From Bacillota bacterium (GTDB taxonomy: Bacteria; Bacillota; Clostridia; DSM-8532): a DNA stretch of 40,616 nt. Both the position numbers and the translations under genes were made by a program. The notes under the pieces are model-generated. The model made no database searches and had not been told where the DNA came from. It worked only from the letters and a program-made list of their open reading frames with translations. The stretch spans positions 1 to 40,616 of the forward strand of contig JAEWSN010000084.1 in NCBI GenBank assembly GCA_023459915.1, read 5' to 3'. Of this stretch, positions 32,216 through 40,616 are shown piece after piece (positions within the stretch are counted from its first letter, which is position 1; every line of letters begins with the position of its first letter).

Positions 32216-33456
32216 CGTCTCGTCCTCTCTTTGGGGGTGCCGCGGCGGGGCGGTTCGGCCGGTTTCCGGCCCCCGCCCTTCTGTCTTTCCACGGTCTGCT
32301 GGCGCACATGGAACAGGGGGACGGTCTGACGGGAAATGTTGAGTAAAATGCCCATGGCCATCATCAGAAAGATCAGCGACGTGCCGCCGGCGCTGAAAAA
32401 CGGCAGCGGAATGCCCGTTGTGGGAATGGTCTTGGTGACCACCGCGACGTTGAGCAGCATCTGGATCGCCACCAGCGACGTGATGCCGACACCCATCAGC
32501 CCGCCAAGCATGTCCGGCGCGTTCATGGCGATGCGCATGCCCCGGAAAATCAGCAGGATGAACAGGACCAGCAGCGACACCGCGCCGACAAACCCGAGTT
32601 CCTCGGCGAAAATGGCATAGATGAAATCGCTTTGCGGCTCGGGAATGAACAGGTTCTTCTGCAGGCTGCGCCCGAGCCCCTTGCCAAACAGCTCGCCGGA
32701 TCCTATCGCCACCAGCGAATTGGTGATTTGGTAGGCGTCGTCGGTGGGATCCGTGGACTTGCCGAAGAACGTCATGATGCGATCCACGCGATAGCCTTCC
32801 ATGAACATCAGCATGCCCAGCAGTCCGCCGGCCGGGATGCCGACGAGCAGAAAATGCCAGATTTTCGCGCCGGCGGCAAACAGGATGATCACCGCCAGCA
32901 TGGTGACGATGACAATCGCGCTCATGTGATGCTGGAAATACAGCGCCGCGTCGATGATGCCCACCATGATGAGATAGGGAATCAGCCCGGTGCGCAGGGA
33001 TCGCAACTTGTCCTGGCGGTGGGAGAGGCTGAAGGACAGGACAAGGATCAGGGCCAGCTTCATGAACTCGGAGGGCTGCACGGTGGTGAAGCCCAGATTG
33101 AACCAGCGCCTGGCGCCGTTGATTTCGTAGCCAATCCCGGGAATGCAGACCAGTCCGAGCAAAACGATGCCGAGCATGGCCAGGACCGGCGAGATCTTGC
33201 CCAGCACATGGTAATCCACCCGGGAGGTCAGCCACATCACAAACACGCCGCCCACACTGAAGACGGACTGTTTGAGCAGAAATTCGAATTTATTGCCGAA
33301 CCGGTACATCGCATAATAGGAGCTCGCAGAGAAAACCATCAGCAAGCCGATGGCCATCAGCAGCAGCACCAGTGTCAGCAGGGAGAAGTCAAAATCCTTC
33401 AGCCGCTGTCTGCGCCGCTGTTCCGTATTCACCCGTTCCGCCGTGACTTCCGCCAT
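32212..33456 (-). CDS. ftsW: FtsW-family peptidoglycan polymerase (SEDS)
   Basis: FtsW is the septal SEDS glycosyltransferase that works with the class B PBP. The 414-residue protein has about ten membrane helices after a charged start. It has the conserved GINGARRW-type segment (GYEINGARRWFNLG), QPSEFMKLALILV and PEPQSDFIYAIFAEELGFVG. The final TGIPLPFFSAGGTSL motif is also present. The ATG at 33456 has GGTGA at 5 bases; a GTG at 33465 is an alternative. A basic tail of about 30 residues ends it. In most relatives murD lies between this gene and mraY, but here mraY is directly adjacent. Confidence 0.96.
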   Translation of the reverse strand: MAEVTAERVNTEQRRRQRLKDFDFSLLTLVLLLMAIGLLMVFSASSYYAMYRFGNKFEFLLKQSVFSVGGVFVMWLTSRVDYHVLGKISPVLAMLGIVLLGLVCIPGIGYEINGARRWFNLGFTTVQPSEFMKLALILVLSFSLSHRQDKLRSLRTGLIPYLIMVGIIDAALYFQHHMSAIVIVTMLAVIILFAAGAKIWHFLLVGIPAGGLLGMLMFMEGYRVDRIMTFFGKSTDPTDDAYQITNSLVAIGSGELFGKGLGRSLQKNLFIPEPQSDFIYAIFAEELGFVGAVSLLVLFILLIFRGMRIAMNAPDMLGGLMGVGITSLVAIQMLLNVAVVTKTIPTTGIPLPFFSAGGTSLIFLMMAMGILLNISRQTVPLFHVRQQTVERQKGGGRKPAEPPRRGTPKERTRR

Positions 33457-33461
33457 ATTCC

Positions 33462-34448
33462 TCACCAGACCGCCAGCAGCGCCAGCAGGCCAAACACCAC
33501 ACCCACCGCGGAGAAGACAATCACAATCCGGTTCTCCTTCCAGCCGCCCATCTCAAAATGATGGTGGATGGGCGCCATCCGGAACACCCGCTTGCCCGTC
33601 CGCTTGAACCAGAACACCTGAATCATGACCGACAGATCCTCAATGACATACACACCGCCTGCCAGAATCAAAATCCAGGGCAAACCCGTCGCAATCGCCA
33701 CGGAAGCCACCGCGCCGCCCAATGCGAGCGAACCGGTATCCCCCATGAACACCTTGGCCGGATGGAAGTTGTACAACAGATACCCCAGCACGCCCCCCGC
33801 CATCACGGCGGCGAACAACCGGGCGTCATCCCATGCGGGCTGCAGGGAAAAAATCAGCCCAAGCAGGGTGAACGCCACCAATGTCACACTGCCGGCCAGC
33901 CCGTCCACGCCGTCGGTGAGATTCGCGCCATTGGTGAAGGCCAGCAGGATGAACACGCCAAACAGGGCCGCGAGCCAGGCCGGTGCCATCCAGGGGGCAT
34001 CCATGCCCACGAACGGAATGACCCAGCGCCGGATGTCGTTTGGAACAAACAGGCTCCATGCCACAAACGCAACGGCAACCAGGCCCAGCAGCAGCATTTT
34101 CTGCTTGCCGGTCACCCCCTGGTTGTGCTTTCTCACGACCTTGATCCAGTCGTCCGCGAAGCCCACCGCGCCGCAGCCCAGCGTCACCAGCATGAACGGC
34201 CACAGCCGGTAGCCGAAAAAAGTCAGGGGAATGCCCACCACCAGCATGGCAATGAGAAAAAGCAGGCCGCCCATCATGGGGGTTCCCGTCTTGGCATAAT
34301 GGCTTTTGAGCCCTTCCTCCCGAACCGTCTGGCCCAGTTTCAGGCGTCGGAGCCAGGGGATGACCAGCAGGCCTGAAAGGGCGGAAACCGCAAACGCGGC
34401 CAGAAAGGCAACCACCGGCAGCGGTGTGATCTCAAGCAACGATTTCAT
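33462..34448 (-). CDS. mraY: phospho-MurNAc-pentapeptide transferase MraY
   Basis: MraY transfers phospho-MurNAc-pentapeptide to undecaprenyl phosphate to form lipid I. The 328-residue protein has about ten membrane helices. The active-site segments are present: HYAKTGTPMMGGLLFL, GFADDWIKV with the metal-binding acids, NLTDGVDGLAG, VFMGDTGSLALGG and APIHHHFE. The ATG at 34448 overlaps the murF stop by 4 bases and has GGGGGTGA upstream. Confidence 0.98.
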   Translation of the reverse strand: MKSLLEITPLPVVAFLAAFAVSALSGLLVIPWLRRLKLGQTVREEGLKSHYAKTGTPMMGGLLFLIAMLVVGIPLTFFGYRLWPFMLVTLGCGAVGFADDWIKVVRKHNQGVTGKQKMLLLGLVAVAFVAWSLFVPNDIRRWVIPFVGMDAPWMAPAWLAALFGVFILLAFTNGANLTDGVDGLAGSVTLVAFTLLGLIFSLQPAWDDARLFAAVMAGGVLGYLLYNFHPAKVFMGDTGSLALGGAVASVAIATGLPWILILAGGVYVIEDLSVMIQVFWFKRTGKRVFRMAPIHHHFEMGGWKENRIVIVFSAVGVVFGLLALLAVW

Positions 34449-35869
34449 GATGTCACCCCCTGCGCCTGCGTGTCCGGGTCCGCCGCTTCCCGCGCGGCAT
34501 CGGGCCATATCCTGTCAATGATGGTTTCCAGCCGGATGCCGCGGGACGCCTTGAACAGGACCGTATCTCCCGCTTCCAGGCAATCGGCCAGCGCATCGAC
34601 CGCTTCCCCGGCGCTCTGAAAATGCGCCATGTTTTCGCGCTTCATGCCCATTTCCAGCGCGCCGGCCAGATAGCCCCGCGCCTGTGGCCCCACGCCGAAC
34701 AGCAGGCCCACCTTCAGGGTGCCCGCCTGCCGGCCGACATCCAGATGCGCGTCCCTGGACCAGTCTCCCAGCTCCAGCATGTCACCAAGCACCGCAACCG
34801 TCCGCCGGCCGGTGCCAAGCTCGGCCAGCACCGACAGGGCCGCCTTCATGGAGGCGGGCGCCGCGTTGTACGCGTCATTGATGATCTTGACGCCCTGCCT
34901 GTCCTCGATATGCAGGCGGAGTTTTTCACCGGCGTACCGGGTCAAGCCCTCCTCCGCCTCGGACTGGCGCAACCCCAGCACATGGCAGACCGCCAGGGCC
35001 GCAAGCGCATTGGACACGCTGTGGATGCCCGGCGCGCGGATGGTGAACGAACCGTCCTGCCCCGCGATGCTGGTTTTGAACGCCATGCCGTTTTCGCCGA
35101 GGGACGCGGCCTCGTATCCCTGGATGTCCGTGGCCTCGTCCATGCCATAATACAGTGTCTTGTAGCGCAACAGCCCCCGCAGGCCCTTGAGCAGCTCGTC
35201 CTCCCCGTTCAGGATGACCACGCCGTCGGCCGGCATGCCTTCGATGATTTCCAGCTTTGCCCGCAGGATATTCTGCCGGGATCCCAGCTTTTCAATATGG
35301 GATAGCCCGATATTGGTGATGACCGCGATGTCCGGTCTGGCGATGCGTGCCAGCCAGCCGATTTCACCCAGCGCGCGCATGCCCAGCTCGAACACGGCCG
35401 CCGTATGCGAGTCGTCCAGCTGCAGCACCGACAGGGGCACCCCGATTTCATTGTTGAAGTTCTCCCTGTTTCGCAGGACATGGTACCGCGCGCTCAGCGC
35501 GGCGGCAATCATTTCGCGCGTGCTGGTTTTGCCCACGCTCCCGGTCACGGCGATGACCGGAATGTCAAACCGGCTGCGGTGCCAGGCGGCCAGCGCGCCG
35601 AGTGCCTTCACGGTGTCCTCCACACGGATGCAGGGCACATCCCCGGGCAATTCCGCGTCCCGGTTGACCAGCAGCAGCACGGCTCCCTTCTCGAGCGCGG
35701 CCGTGACAAACCGGTGACCGTCGAACCGCGGCCCGCGTATGGCCACATACAGGGCGCCGGGTTCAAGCTCCCGTGTATCCTGTGAGACGGACGAGATCAC
35801 AAGGCTCCCGTCCGCCGCCAATATTCCGCCAACCGCCTCGGCCACCTGGGCCGCCGTCATGCTTTTCAC
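34445..35869 (-). CDS. murF: UDP-MurNAc-tripeptide--D-Ala-D-Ala ligase MurF
   Basis: MurF adds D-Ala-D-Ala to complete the pentapeptide precursor. The 474-residue protein has the Mur ligase layout: an N-terminal substrate domain, a central ATPase domain with VTGSVGKTSTREM near residues 109-121, and a C-terminal Rossmann-like domain. Conserved FNNEIGVPLSVL and NDAYNAAPASMKAAL segments mark it as MurF. The GTG at 35869 lies four bases after the murE stop; an ATG at 35860 is equally possible. Neither has a strong ribosome site, so coupling to murE is likely. Confidence 0.96.
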   Translation of the reverse strand: MKSMTAAQVAEAVGGILAADGSLVISSVSQDTRELEPGALYVAIRGPRFDGHRFVTAALEKGAVLLLVNRDAELPGDVPCIRVEDTVKALGALAAWHRSRFDIPVIAVTGSVGKTSTREMIAAALSARYHVLRNRENFNNEIGVPLSVLQLDDSHTAAVFELGMRALGEIGWLARIARPDIAVITNIGLSHIEKLGSRQNILRAKLEIIEGMPADGVVILNGEDELLKGLRGLLRYKTLYYGMDEATDIQGYEAASLGENGMAFKTSIAGQDGSFTIRAPGIHSVSNALAALAVCHVLGLRQSEAEEGLTRYAGEKLRLHIEDRQGVKIINDAYNAAPASMKAALSVLAELGTGRRTVAVLGDMLELGDWSRDAHLDVGRQAGTLKVGLLFGVGPQARGYLAGALEMGMKRENMAHFQSAGEAVDALADCLEAGDTVLFKASRGIRLETIIDRIWPDAAREAADPDTQAQGVTS

Positions 35870-35873
35870 GCCG

Positions 35874-37331
35874 TCACACCATCTCTTTCAACAGGGCTTC
35901 CACCACTTCGCGCTCGTCGTAATGAATGGTCTTGTCCTTGAACATCTGATAGGTTTCATGCCCTTTTCCCGCCAGCACAATCACGTCCCCCTCGCGGCCC
36001 TGCCGCATGGCGTGACGGATCGCCTCGGTTCTGTCAAGGATGACGGTATACGCGGCATGCAGCGGCGTGATGCCCGCCTCGATGTCCTTGAGAATCGCCT
36101 CGGGGTCCTCGGTCCTGGGGTTGTCCGAGGTGATGACCGTATAATCCGCCAGCCGTCCGGAGACTTCACCCATCACGGGCCGCTTGGAACGATCCCGATC
36201 GCCGCCGCACCCGAACACGCAGATGAGCCGGTTGGCCGTAAAGCCCCGCACCGCCGTCAGGATGTTCTCCAGACTGTCGGGAGAGTGGGCATAGTCGATC
36301 ATCAGGGTGTAGGGCTGACCCGGCGTGGGCACCACCTCCGCACGTCCCGGCACCTGCACCTTGGACAGGCCGCGGATGATGGCTTCGGGACCGATGCCGA
36401 GCGCGCCGCACGCGGCAATCGCGGCCAGCGCGTTGTAGACATTGAACATGCCGGGCGCGGACACGTCGACGCTGGTGTCAAACCAGGGGGACACCACGTC
36501 GAAGGTCACGTGATCCGCGTGCAGCTGCACATTGAGCGCCCGCACATCCGCCGTGTCCTGCCGGATGCCATAGGTGAAAATGGGGCAGGCGGCCACGCCC
36601 GTCACACGGGGCGCGATGTCGATGTCCGCGTTGACGATGCCGGTCTCACATTTGGAAAACAGGCGCAGCTTGGACTGGAGATAGTCCTCCAGATCCGGAT
36701 GCTCCGTCCCGCCGATATGATCCTGCGAAAAATTGGTGAACACGCCCACCCGGAACGGCACGAAATCCGCGCGCCGGAGCTTGAGCCCCTGGGAGGAAAC
36801 CTCCATGGCCACCGCATCCACGCCGCGCGAGCGCATTTTTTCGAACAACTCCTGCAAATCATAGGACTCCGGGGTGGTTCTTCTGGCGGGGATCCGCTCA
36901 TGCCCCACGCAATTGGCCACGGTGCCAATCAGCCCCGTCTGCCGGCCCGCCTCATCGAGGATGTCGCGGATCATGTGGGTGGTGGTGGTTTTGCCCTTGG
37001 TGCCCGTGACGCCGATGATGTCCATCGCGGACGCGGGCTGCCCGAACCACCGGGCGGAAATCGCCGCCAGCGCGAGGCGGGTGTCCGGCACCTGGATCAC
37101 GGTCACATCCTCCGTGATCTGCACCGGCTTCTCCGTCACCAGGCACACGGCGCCATTGTCAACGGCAGACTGCGCATACAGGTGACCGTCTGTCGCAAAC
37201 CCCGTGACACACACAAACAGGGTGCCCGGCAACGCCTTGCGGGAATCGTATGCCACCGAACGGATTTCTGGGTCGGGCACCCCGCCCTTGTGCTCCCATG
37301 TCAAATCAACCAACAATTCGTTGAGTTTCAT
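35874..37331 (-). CDS. murE: UDP-MurNAc-tripeptide synthetase MurE (meso-DAP type)
   Basis: MurE adds the third residue of the stem peptide. The 485-residue protein has GTKGKTT at 110-116 (P-loop), the TTPESYDLQ and EVSSQGL segments, and DNPR at 403-406. DNPR is the motif that marks enzymes using meso-diaminopimelate rather than lysine. The wall is therefore expected to be meso-DAP type. The ATG at 37331 has GGAGG 6 bases upstream. It lies 79 bases after the PBP gene. Confidence 0.97.
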   Translation of the reverse strand: MKLNELLVDLTWEHKGGVPDPEIRSVAYDSRKALPGTLFVCVTGFATDGHLYAQSAVDNGAVCLVTEKPVQITEDVTVIQVPDTRLALAAISARWFGQPASAMDIIGVTGTKGKTTTTHMIRDILDEAGRQTGLIGTVANCVGHERIPARRTTPESYDLQELFEKMRSRGVDAVAMEVSSQGLKLRRADFVPFRVGVFTNFSQDHIGGTEHPDLEDYLQSKLRLFSKCETGIVNADIDIAPRVTGVAACPIFTYGIRQDTADVRALNVQLHADHVTFDVVSPWFDTSVDVSAPGMFNVYNALAAIAACGALGIGPEAIIRGLSKVQVPGRAEVVPTPGQPYTLMIDYAHSPDSLENILTAVRGFTANRLICVFGCGGDRDRSKRPVMGEVSGRLADYTVITSDNPRTEDPEAILKDIEAGITPLHAAYTVILDRTEAIRHAMRQGREGDVIVLAGKGHETYQMFKDKTIHYDEREVVEALLKEMV

Positions 37332-37410
37332 CTTCTACCTCCTCGTCCGCCGATACCGCGTATCGTGCCGGCGGAATCACCCATCACACTATCGGAAAGC
37401 GTCCGCGCTG

Positions 37411-39687
37411 TCAATGGACCGCCCCTTCCGAAAACTGGGCATCCACCACCTCGCCGCGCGTCATCAGGCTTCCCGGCCCGGGATTCTGGGACACGACCGT
37501 TCCGGCGCCGACGATGCGCAGATTCAGCCCCCGCTTGGTCAGGCTCTCCCGCGCATCCGACACGGACTGCCCTGTCAAATCGGGCACCTCCACCGGTTCG
37601 GGCACCTCCGACTCCGCGGTGTGGAGCATCACAATGGCCCCCTGCGGCACGCTTTGACCCACCGCGGGCACCACCTGGGTCACCAGCGCCTCCTGCGGCA
37701 GCGCTTCGGTCAGCGCGTCCGGCACAAATCCGTAGGATGCCAGCCGGGCCCGCGCGTCGGCAACCGTCAAATCCATGACATCCGGCACATACGCCTCCTT
37801 CTCCAGCTCCCTGCGATCCGCCTCGGAGTATGCGCGTTCCACCTTCAGATAGGTCAGGATTTGTTCGGTCAGCTGTCCGGCCACCGGGGCGACAATGCGC
37901 CCGCCCGCCACATCGGAGGAAACCTCGGCCTGCGGCCAGTCCACCTCGATGAGCAGGCAGATTTCCGGGTCGTCCGCCGGGGCGAAGGAGGCAAAGGACA
38001 CAATGTACCGGCCTTCGGTCTCCGTCTTGTCGGTTTCGGAGGTTCCCGTCTTGCCGGCCAGCCGGTACCCGCTGACATACGCGCGGTTCCCCGTGCCCTC
38101 GGACACAACGCCCTCCAGGATGTCGCGCATGGTCTCGGAGGTCTGGCGGGAGATCACCTGGCGCACCACTTCCGGTTCGTTGCGCTCCACCAGCCGGCCC
38201 TCCGCGTCGGTCACCTGCCTGATGATGGTGGGCTTCATCAGGGCGCCGCCGTTGGCGATGGCGGTATACGCGGTGATCAGCTGAATCGGCGAAATCTGGA
38301 ACCGCTGTCCGAATGACGCGACCGCCATGTCCGTTTCGGACGGATTTTCGTGCCAGAGCCCACGGTAATCGTCATTGCTGGGTTCCCCCGCGATTTCGAT
38401 GCCGGTGCGCTCCATGAAACCGAACAGGCGGACAAACGAATAGAAGCGGTCGATGCCCATCTGGACGGAAACCTTCGAGAAAACAGGGTTGCATGAATTG
38501 TAGACGGCCTCCCGGAAGGTTTCTTCTCCGTGGCCGCCGGCCTTCCAGCAGTTGATCTCCCACCCACCGGTCTCGAACGGTGCGTCGAGCACCACCGTAT
38601 CGGGGGTCACGACGCCGGTCTCCAGGGCGGCCGCGGCCGTGATGGGCTTGAAGGTGGATCCGGGCTCATAGGTGTCCATGACGGCCTTGTTGCGGAACAC
38701 GTGCTGCCACAGCCAGTTGGTCTGCCCGTCGTTGAGAAAGCCCTCCCAGGATTCACCCTCCGCCCCGAGCCAGCCGGTCGGCTCGGCATCCGGGTGGTTG
38801 GGATCGAAATCCGGCAAGGACGCCATGGCCAGCACCTCACCCGTATGCGGATCGATGACGATGGCCGCGGCGCCATTGCGCACCTGCCACTCCGCGATGA
38901 TGCCCGCGAGCGCCTCCTCGGTCATGTCCTGGATGGTTTCGTCGATGGTCAGGGTCACATCATATCCGTCCCGGGCCTCCAGCCGCAGGGACTCGTCGAA
39001 CCGGACGGAGTTGCCGTTGGCATCCACCTCGGAGAGCACACGCCCGGGCTGTCCCTTGAGCAGGCCGTCGAGCTGGAGCTCCATGCCGAGCAAGCCCTGA
39101 TCGTCGGTACCCGTAAAGCCGATGACATGCGAAGCGAGATGGCCTTTGGGATAGAACCGCTTGGAATCCGCGTCCACATAAACGGAGCCGATCTTGACGG
39201 ACTGCAGGTACGCGCGCACCTCCGCGCCGACGGCCTTGTCGATTTTCCGGGCAATGAACACATAGCTGTCCGCAGCGGTCAGCTTTGCGTAGACCTCCTC
39301 CCTGTCAAGGGAGAGCAGGGTGGCAAGCTTGTCCGCCAGCTGCGGGACAATTTCCGGATTCTCCGCGGTTTCCTTGCGCAGCATGGGCGGATTGGCGGAC
39401 ACCGTGTCCACCTCCGCGCTGATCGCGAGCCCCTTGCCATTCCTGTCATAGATGCTGCCGCGCTTGGGCCGGATCTGCTGCTGCCGGGTTTGCCCGATAT
39501 AGGCCATCCGGGCATATTCCTCTCCCTGAATCAGCTGCAGCCAGGCCAGCCGGGCCACGAGGCCAAGGGTTGCCAACACAAAGAGGGCGAGCATCACTGC
39601 CGCCCGCCTTCTCATTTTTTTGTTTTTCTCCAGCACGACATCCTCTCCACCGGAGAGCACGCGCATCTGATTCGGCTCCACTGCCAT
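37411..39687 (-). CDS. class B PBP (FtsI/PBP2/SpoVD type) with two PASTA domains
   Basis: This is the septal transpeptidase. The 758-residue protein has a membrane anchor near 28-50 and a dimerisation domain. The transpeptidase motifs are STFK at 344-347, SCN at 398-400 and KTG at 546-548. Two PASTA domains follow (about 640-695 and 700-758). PASTA repeats are typical of SpoVD and PBP2X. In spore formers one such protein may serve both division and spore cortex synthesis, so I leave the symbol open. The ATG at 39687 has TGAGGA at 6 bases; a GTG at 39699 is less likely. A 13-bp inverted repeat lies just upstream. Confidence 0.95.
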   Translation of the reverse strand: MAVEPNQMRVLSGGEDVVLEKNKKMRRRAAVMLALFVLATLGLVARLAWLQLIQGEEYARMAYIGQTRQQQIRPKRGSIYDRNGKGLAISAEVDTVSANPPMLRKETAENPEIVPQLADKLATLLSLDREEVYAKLTAADSYVFIARKIDKAVGAEVRAYLQSVKIGSVYVDADSKRFYPKGHLASHVIGFTGTDDQGLLGMELQLDGLLKGQPGRVLSEVDANGNSVRFDESLRLEARDGYDVTLTIDETIQDMTEEALAGIIAEWQVRNGAAAIVIDPHTGEVLAMASLPDFDPNHPDAEPTGWLGAEGESWEGFLNDGQTNWLWQHVFRNKAVMDTYEPGSTFKPITAAAALETGVVTPDTVVLDAPFETGGWEINCWKAGGHGEETFREAVYNSCNPVFSKVSVQMGIDRFYSFVRLFGFMERTGIEIAGEPSNDDYRGLWHENPSETDMAVASFGQRFQISPIQLITAYTAIANGGALMKPTIIRQVTDAEGRLVERNEPEVVRQVISRQTSETMRDILEGVVSEGTGNRAYVSGYRLAGKTGTSETDKTETEGRYIVSFASFAPADDPEICLLIEVDWPQAEVSSDVAGGRIVAPVAGQLTEQILTYLKVERAYSEADRRELEKEAYVPDVMDLTVADARARLASYGFVPDALTEALPQEALVTQVVPAVGQSVPQGAIVMLHTAESEVPEPVEVPDLTGQSVSDARESLTKRGLNLRIVGAGTVVSQNPGPGSLMTRGEVVDAQFSEGAVH

Positions 39688-39704
39688 GTTCTTCCTCACA
39701 TATT

Positions 39705-39767
39705 ACTCCGGCCGTTGAATGTCCAAAGCAATTTCATCCTGAATGATTCTCTCACAACGGCCGGAGT
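39705..39767. repeat. 13-bp inverted repeat ahead of the class B PBP gene
   Basis: ACTCCGGCCGTTG (39705-39717) and CAACGGCCGGAGT (39755-39767) are perfect complements separated by 37 bases. The near arm ends about 18 bases before the ATG and borders the ribosome site. The repeat lies in the 266-base gap between the ftsL-like gene and the PBP gene, which shows no other gene or clear promoter. Confidence 0.85.
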
Positions 39768-39953
39768 TATGACCGTTTCGGATATTTTGACGCCACCGCA
39801 AAAAACAAAGGGACATGCGCCAAACAAGCCTTGGCCTGATGGTTCATGTCCTGATCGTACAATGTCATGGATCGGATTGCAAATGGATTTGCCTTCCGAC
39901 TTGTGGAAGTGCCGCCCCGGCGTACCATCTCCGTTCCATCTGTCGGAAGACGG

Positions 39954-40445
39954 TCAGTGCACCACCGCGCCCATGCGCTCGGCGATATCGGCCCAGAAGG
40001 AGTTTCCGCCCTCGTTGAGCCTGGAAAGGTAGGTGTCGTCCGACACCACGCTGTATGCGCTTTTGGGCACCTGCACGGAGACCACCTGGTTCATGGCCGG
40101 CGCGTGCATGTCGAGCTCCGATTCCGCCGCGGCCCGGATGGCATCGAGCTGCAGGCCCGATTCAATCTCCACCTGCAGCATGCGACCGGCTTCCTTGAGC
40201 GCGGCGTATTCCCGGTTCAGTTTGCCCAGCTCCAGATTGAGCTCGGCCATGGCGCCATAGCGCGTCAGGATGAGAAAGCACAGCCCAAACGCCATCAGGA
40301 TGCCGAAAATGAGGCTTTTCCTGGGGAACGCCACCGCGACGGTCTGAAGGGTGATGACCGCGCCCTGCCTCTTTGAACCGATGGCCGGCTGCTGCGGCTG
40401 TTCCAACATTTCCTGTTCATGCAAGGGTCTTGCCAATACCGACAT
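39954..40445 (-). CDS. ftsL: FtsL-like division protein
   Basis: The 163-residue protein has a basic, Gln/Pro-rich cytoplasmic start. One membrane helix follows (about 44-63, SLIFGILMAFGLCFLILTRY), then a heptad-like coiled coil (ELNLELGKLNREYAALKEA) and a polar C-terminal part. That topology and its position at the head of the division cluster, just before the PBP gene, fit FtsL. The sequence itself is poorly conserved across bacteria, so the call rests on shape and context. The ATG at 40445 has GGGAGGTGA about 5 bases ahead. Confidence 0.8.
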   Translation of the reverse strand: MSVLARPLHEQEMLEQPQQPAIGSKRQGAVITLQTVAVAFPRKSLIFGILMAFGLCFLILTRYGAMAELNLELGKLNREYAALKEAGRMLQVEIESGLQLDAIRAAAESELDMHAPAMNQVVSVQVPKSAYSVVSDDTYLSRLNEGGNSFWADIAERMGAVVH

Positions 40446-40449
40446 CGTT

Positions 40450-40616
40450 TCACCTCCCCAACCTGTTTTCCGCCCCAAAGGCACTCAAAAAGCTTTTGTG
40501 TCTTTCCGCCGGTTCTTCTTTCGTAAGGGGTCTTCTGTGTCTTTCCGCTGGTTTTTCTTTCGTAAAGGATTCTGTGTCTTTCCGCTGGTTTGTCTTTCGT
40601 AAGGGATCTTTTGTGT
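40450..40616 (-). CDS. possible 3' end of the gene upstream of ftsL (partial)
   Basis: One minus-strand frame stays open from the window edge to a TGA at 40450-40452, five bases before the ftsL ATG. It encodes a basic tail rich in Lys, Arg and Glu, with units such as TKEKPAERHRR. In this gene order the upstream gene is normally rsmH, so this may be a C-terminal extension of it. No rsmH motif is in view. A second frame ends at 40485-40487, and the third runs on past the ftsL start, so the frame choice is uncertain. Confidence 0.35.
   Translation of the reverse strand, partial: TKDPLRKTNQRKDTESFTKEKPAERHRRPLTKEEPAERHKSFLSAFGAENRLGR
40497..40616. repeat. three tandem repeats of about 39 bp at the window edge
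   Basis: Units at 40497-40535 (39 bases), 40536-40572 (37) and 40573-40611 (39) share TGTGTCTTTCCGCTGGTTT and CTTTCGTAAGGG-like blocks on the plus strand. A fourth unit begins at 40612. The 2-base shortfall in the middle unit shifts any reading frame. Confidence 0.9.

Overview
The window is a gene-dense, G+C-rich stretch of a bacterial chromosome with almost every gene on the minus strand. The gene content points to a spore-forming Firmicute of Clostridia type. It has Spo0A, an IreB regulator, the HPr-like protein without its active-site histidine that is common in Clostridia, a type A RNase P RNA, a meso-DAP type MurE, and the classical rimP-nusA-rnpM-L7Ae-infB-rbfA order. I saw no phage, insertion sequence, CRISPR array or defence island. 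The species cannot be named from the sequence.

Layout on the minus strand unless stated. 1-6700: a translation and transcription-factor operon (rimP, nusA, rnpM, an L7Ae protein, infB, rbfA) with its own promoter and a leader hairpin. 6740-8190: tmcAL on the plus strand. 8227-10310: a sodium:solute symporter with a 65-residue partner, behind a leader with two terminator-like hairpins. 10345-13470: an esterase-fold protein with a replaced nucleophile, rnpB, a Nif3-family gene, trmK and tRNA-Met. 13560-15380: an XRE regulator and tyrS, divergent from a plus-strand class A penicillin-binding protein gene (15713-18256). 18406-23044: spo0A, a THUMP methyltransferase, a nucleoside kinase and a glycerophosphodiesterase. 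23295-27665: enolase, an aldo-keto reductase fused to a ferredoxin domain, ireB and mtaB. 27737-28145: the HPr-like gene on the plus strand. 28252-28580: tRNA-Thr and a complex palindromic repeat. 28581-40616: a division and cell-wall (dcw) cluster read from ftsL down to ftsZ (ftsL, PBP2/SpoVD-like, murE, murF, mraY, ftsW, murG, ftsQ, sbp, ftsZ).

The dcw genes supply lipid II precursor synthesis (murE, murF, mraY, murG), its flipping and polymerisation (ftsW, the PBP) and the division ring (ftsZ, ftsQ, ftsL). Many of these genes overlap by 4 bases, which suggests translational coupling. murD is absent between mraY and ftsW, and ftsA is absent before ftsZ. The window is largely housekeeping. 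The least explained items are the palindromic element against the ftsZ stop codon, the 39-base tandem repeats just before ftsL that are open in all three minus-strand frames, the leader hairpins, and the esterase-fold protein with Asp at the nucleophile position. I do not claim a new multi-gene system.
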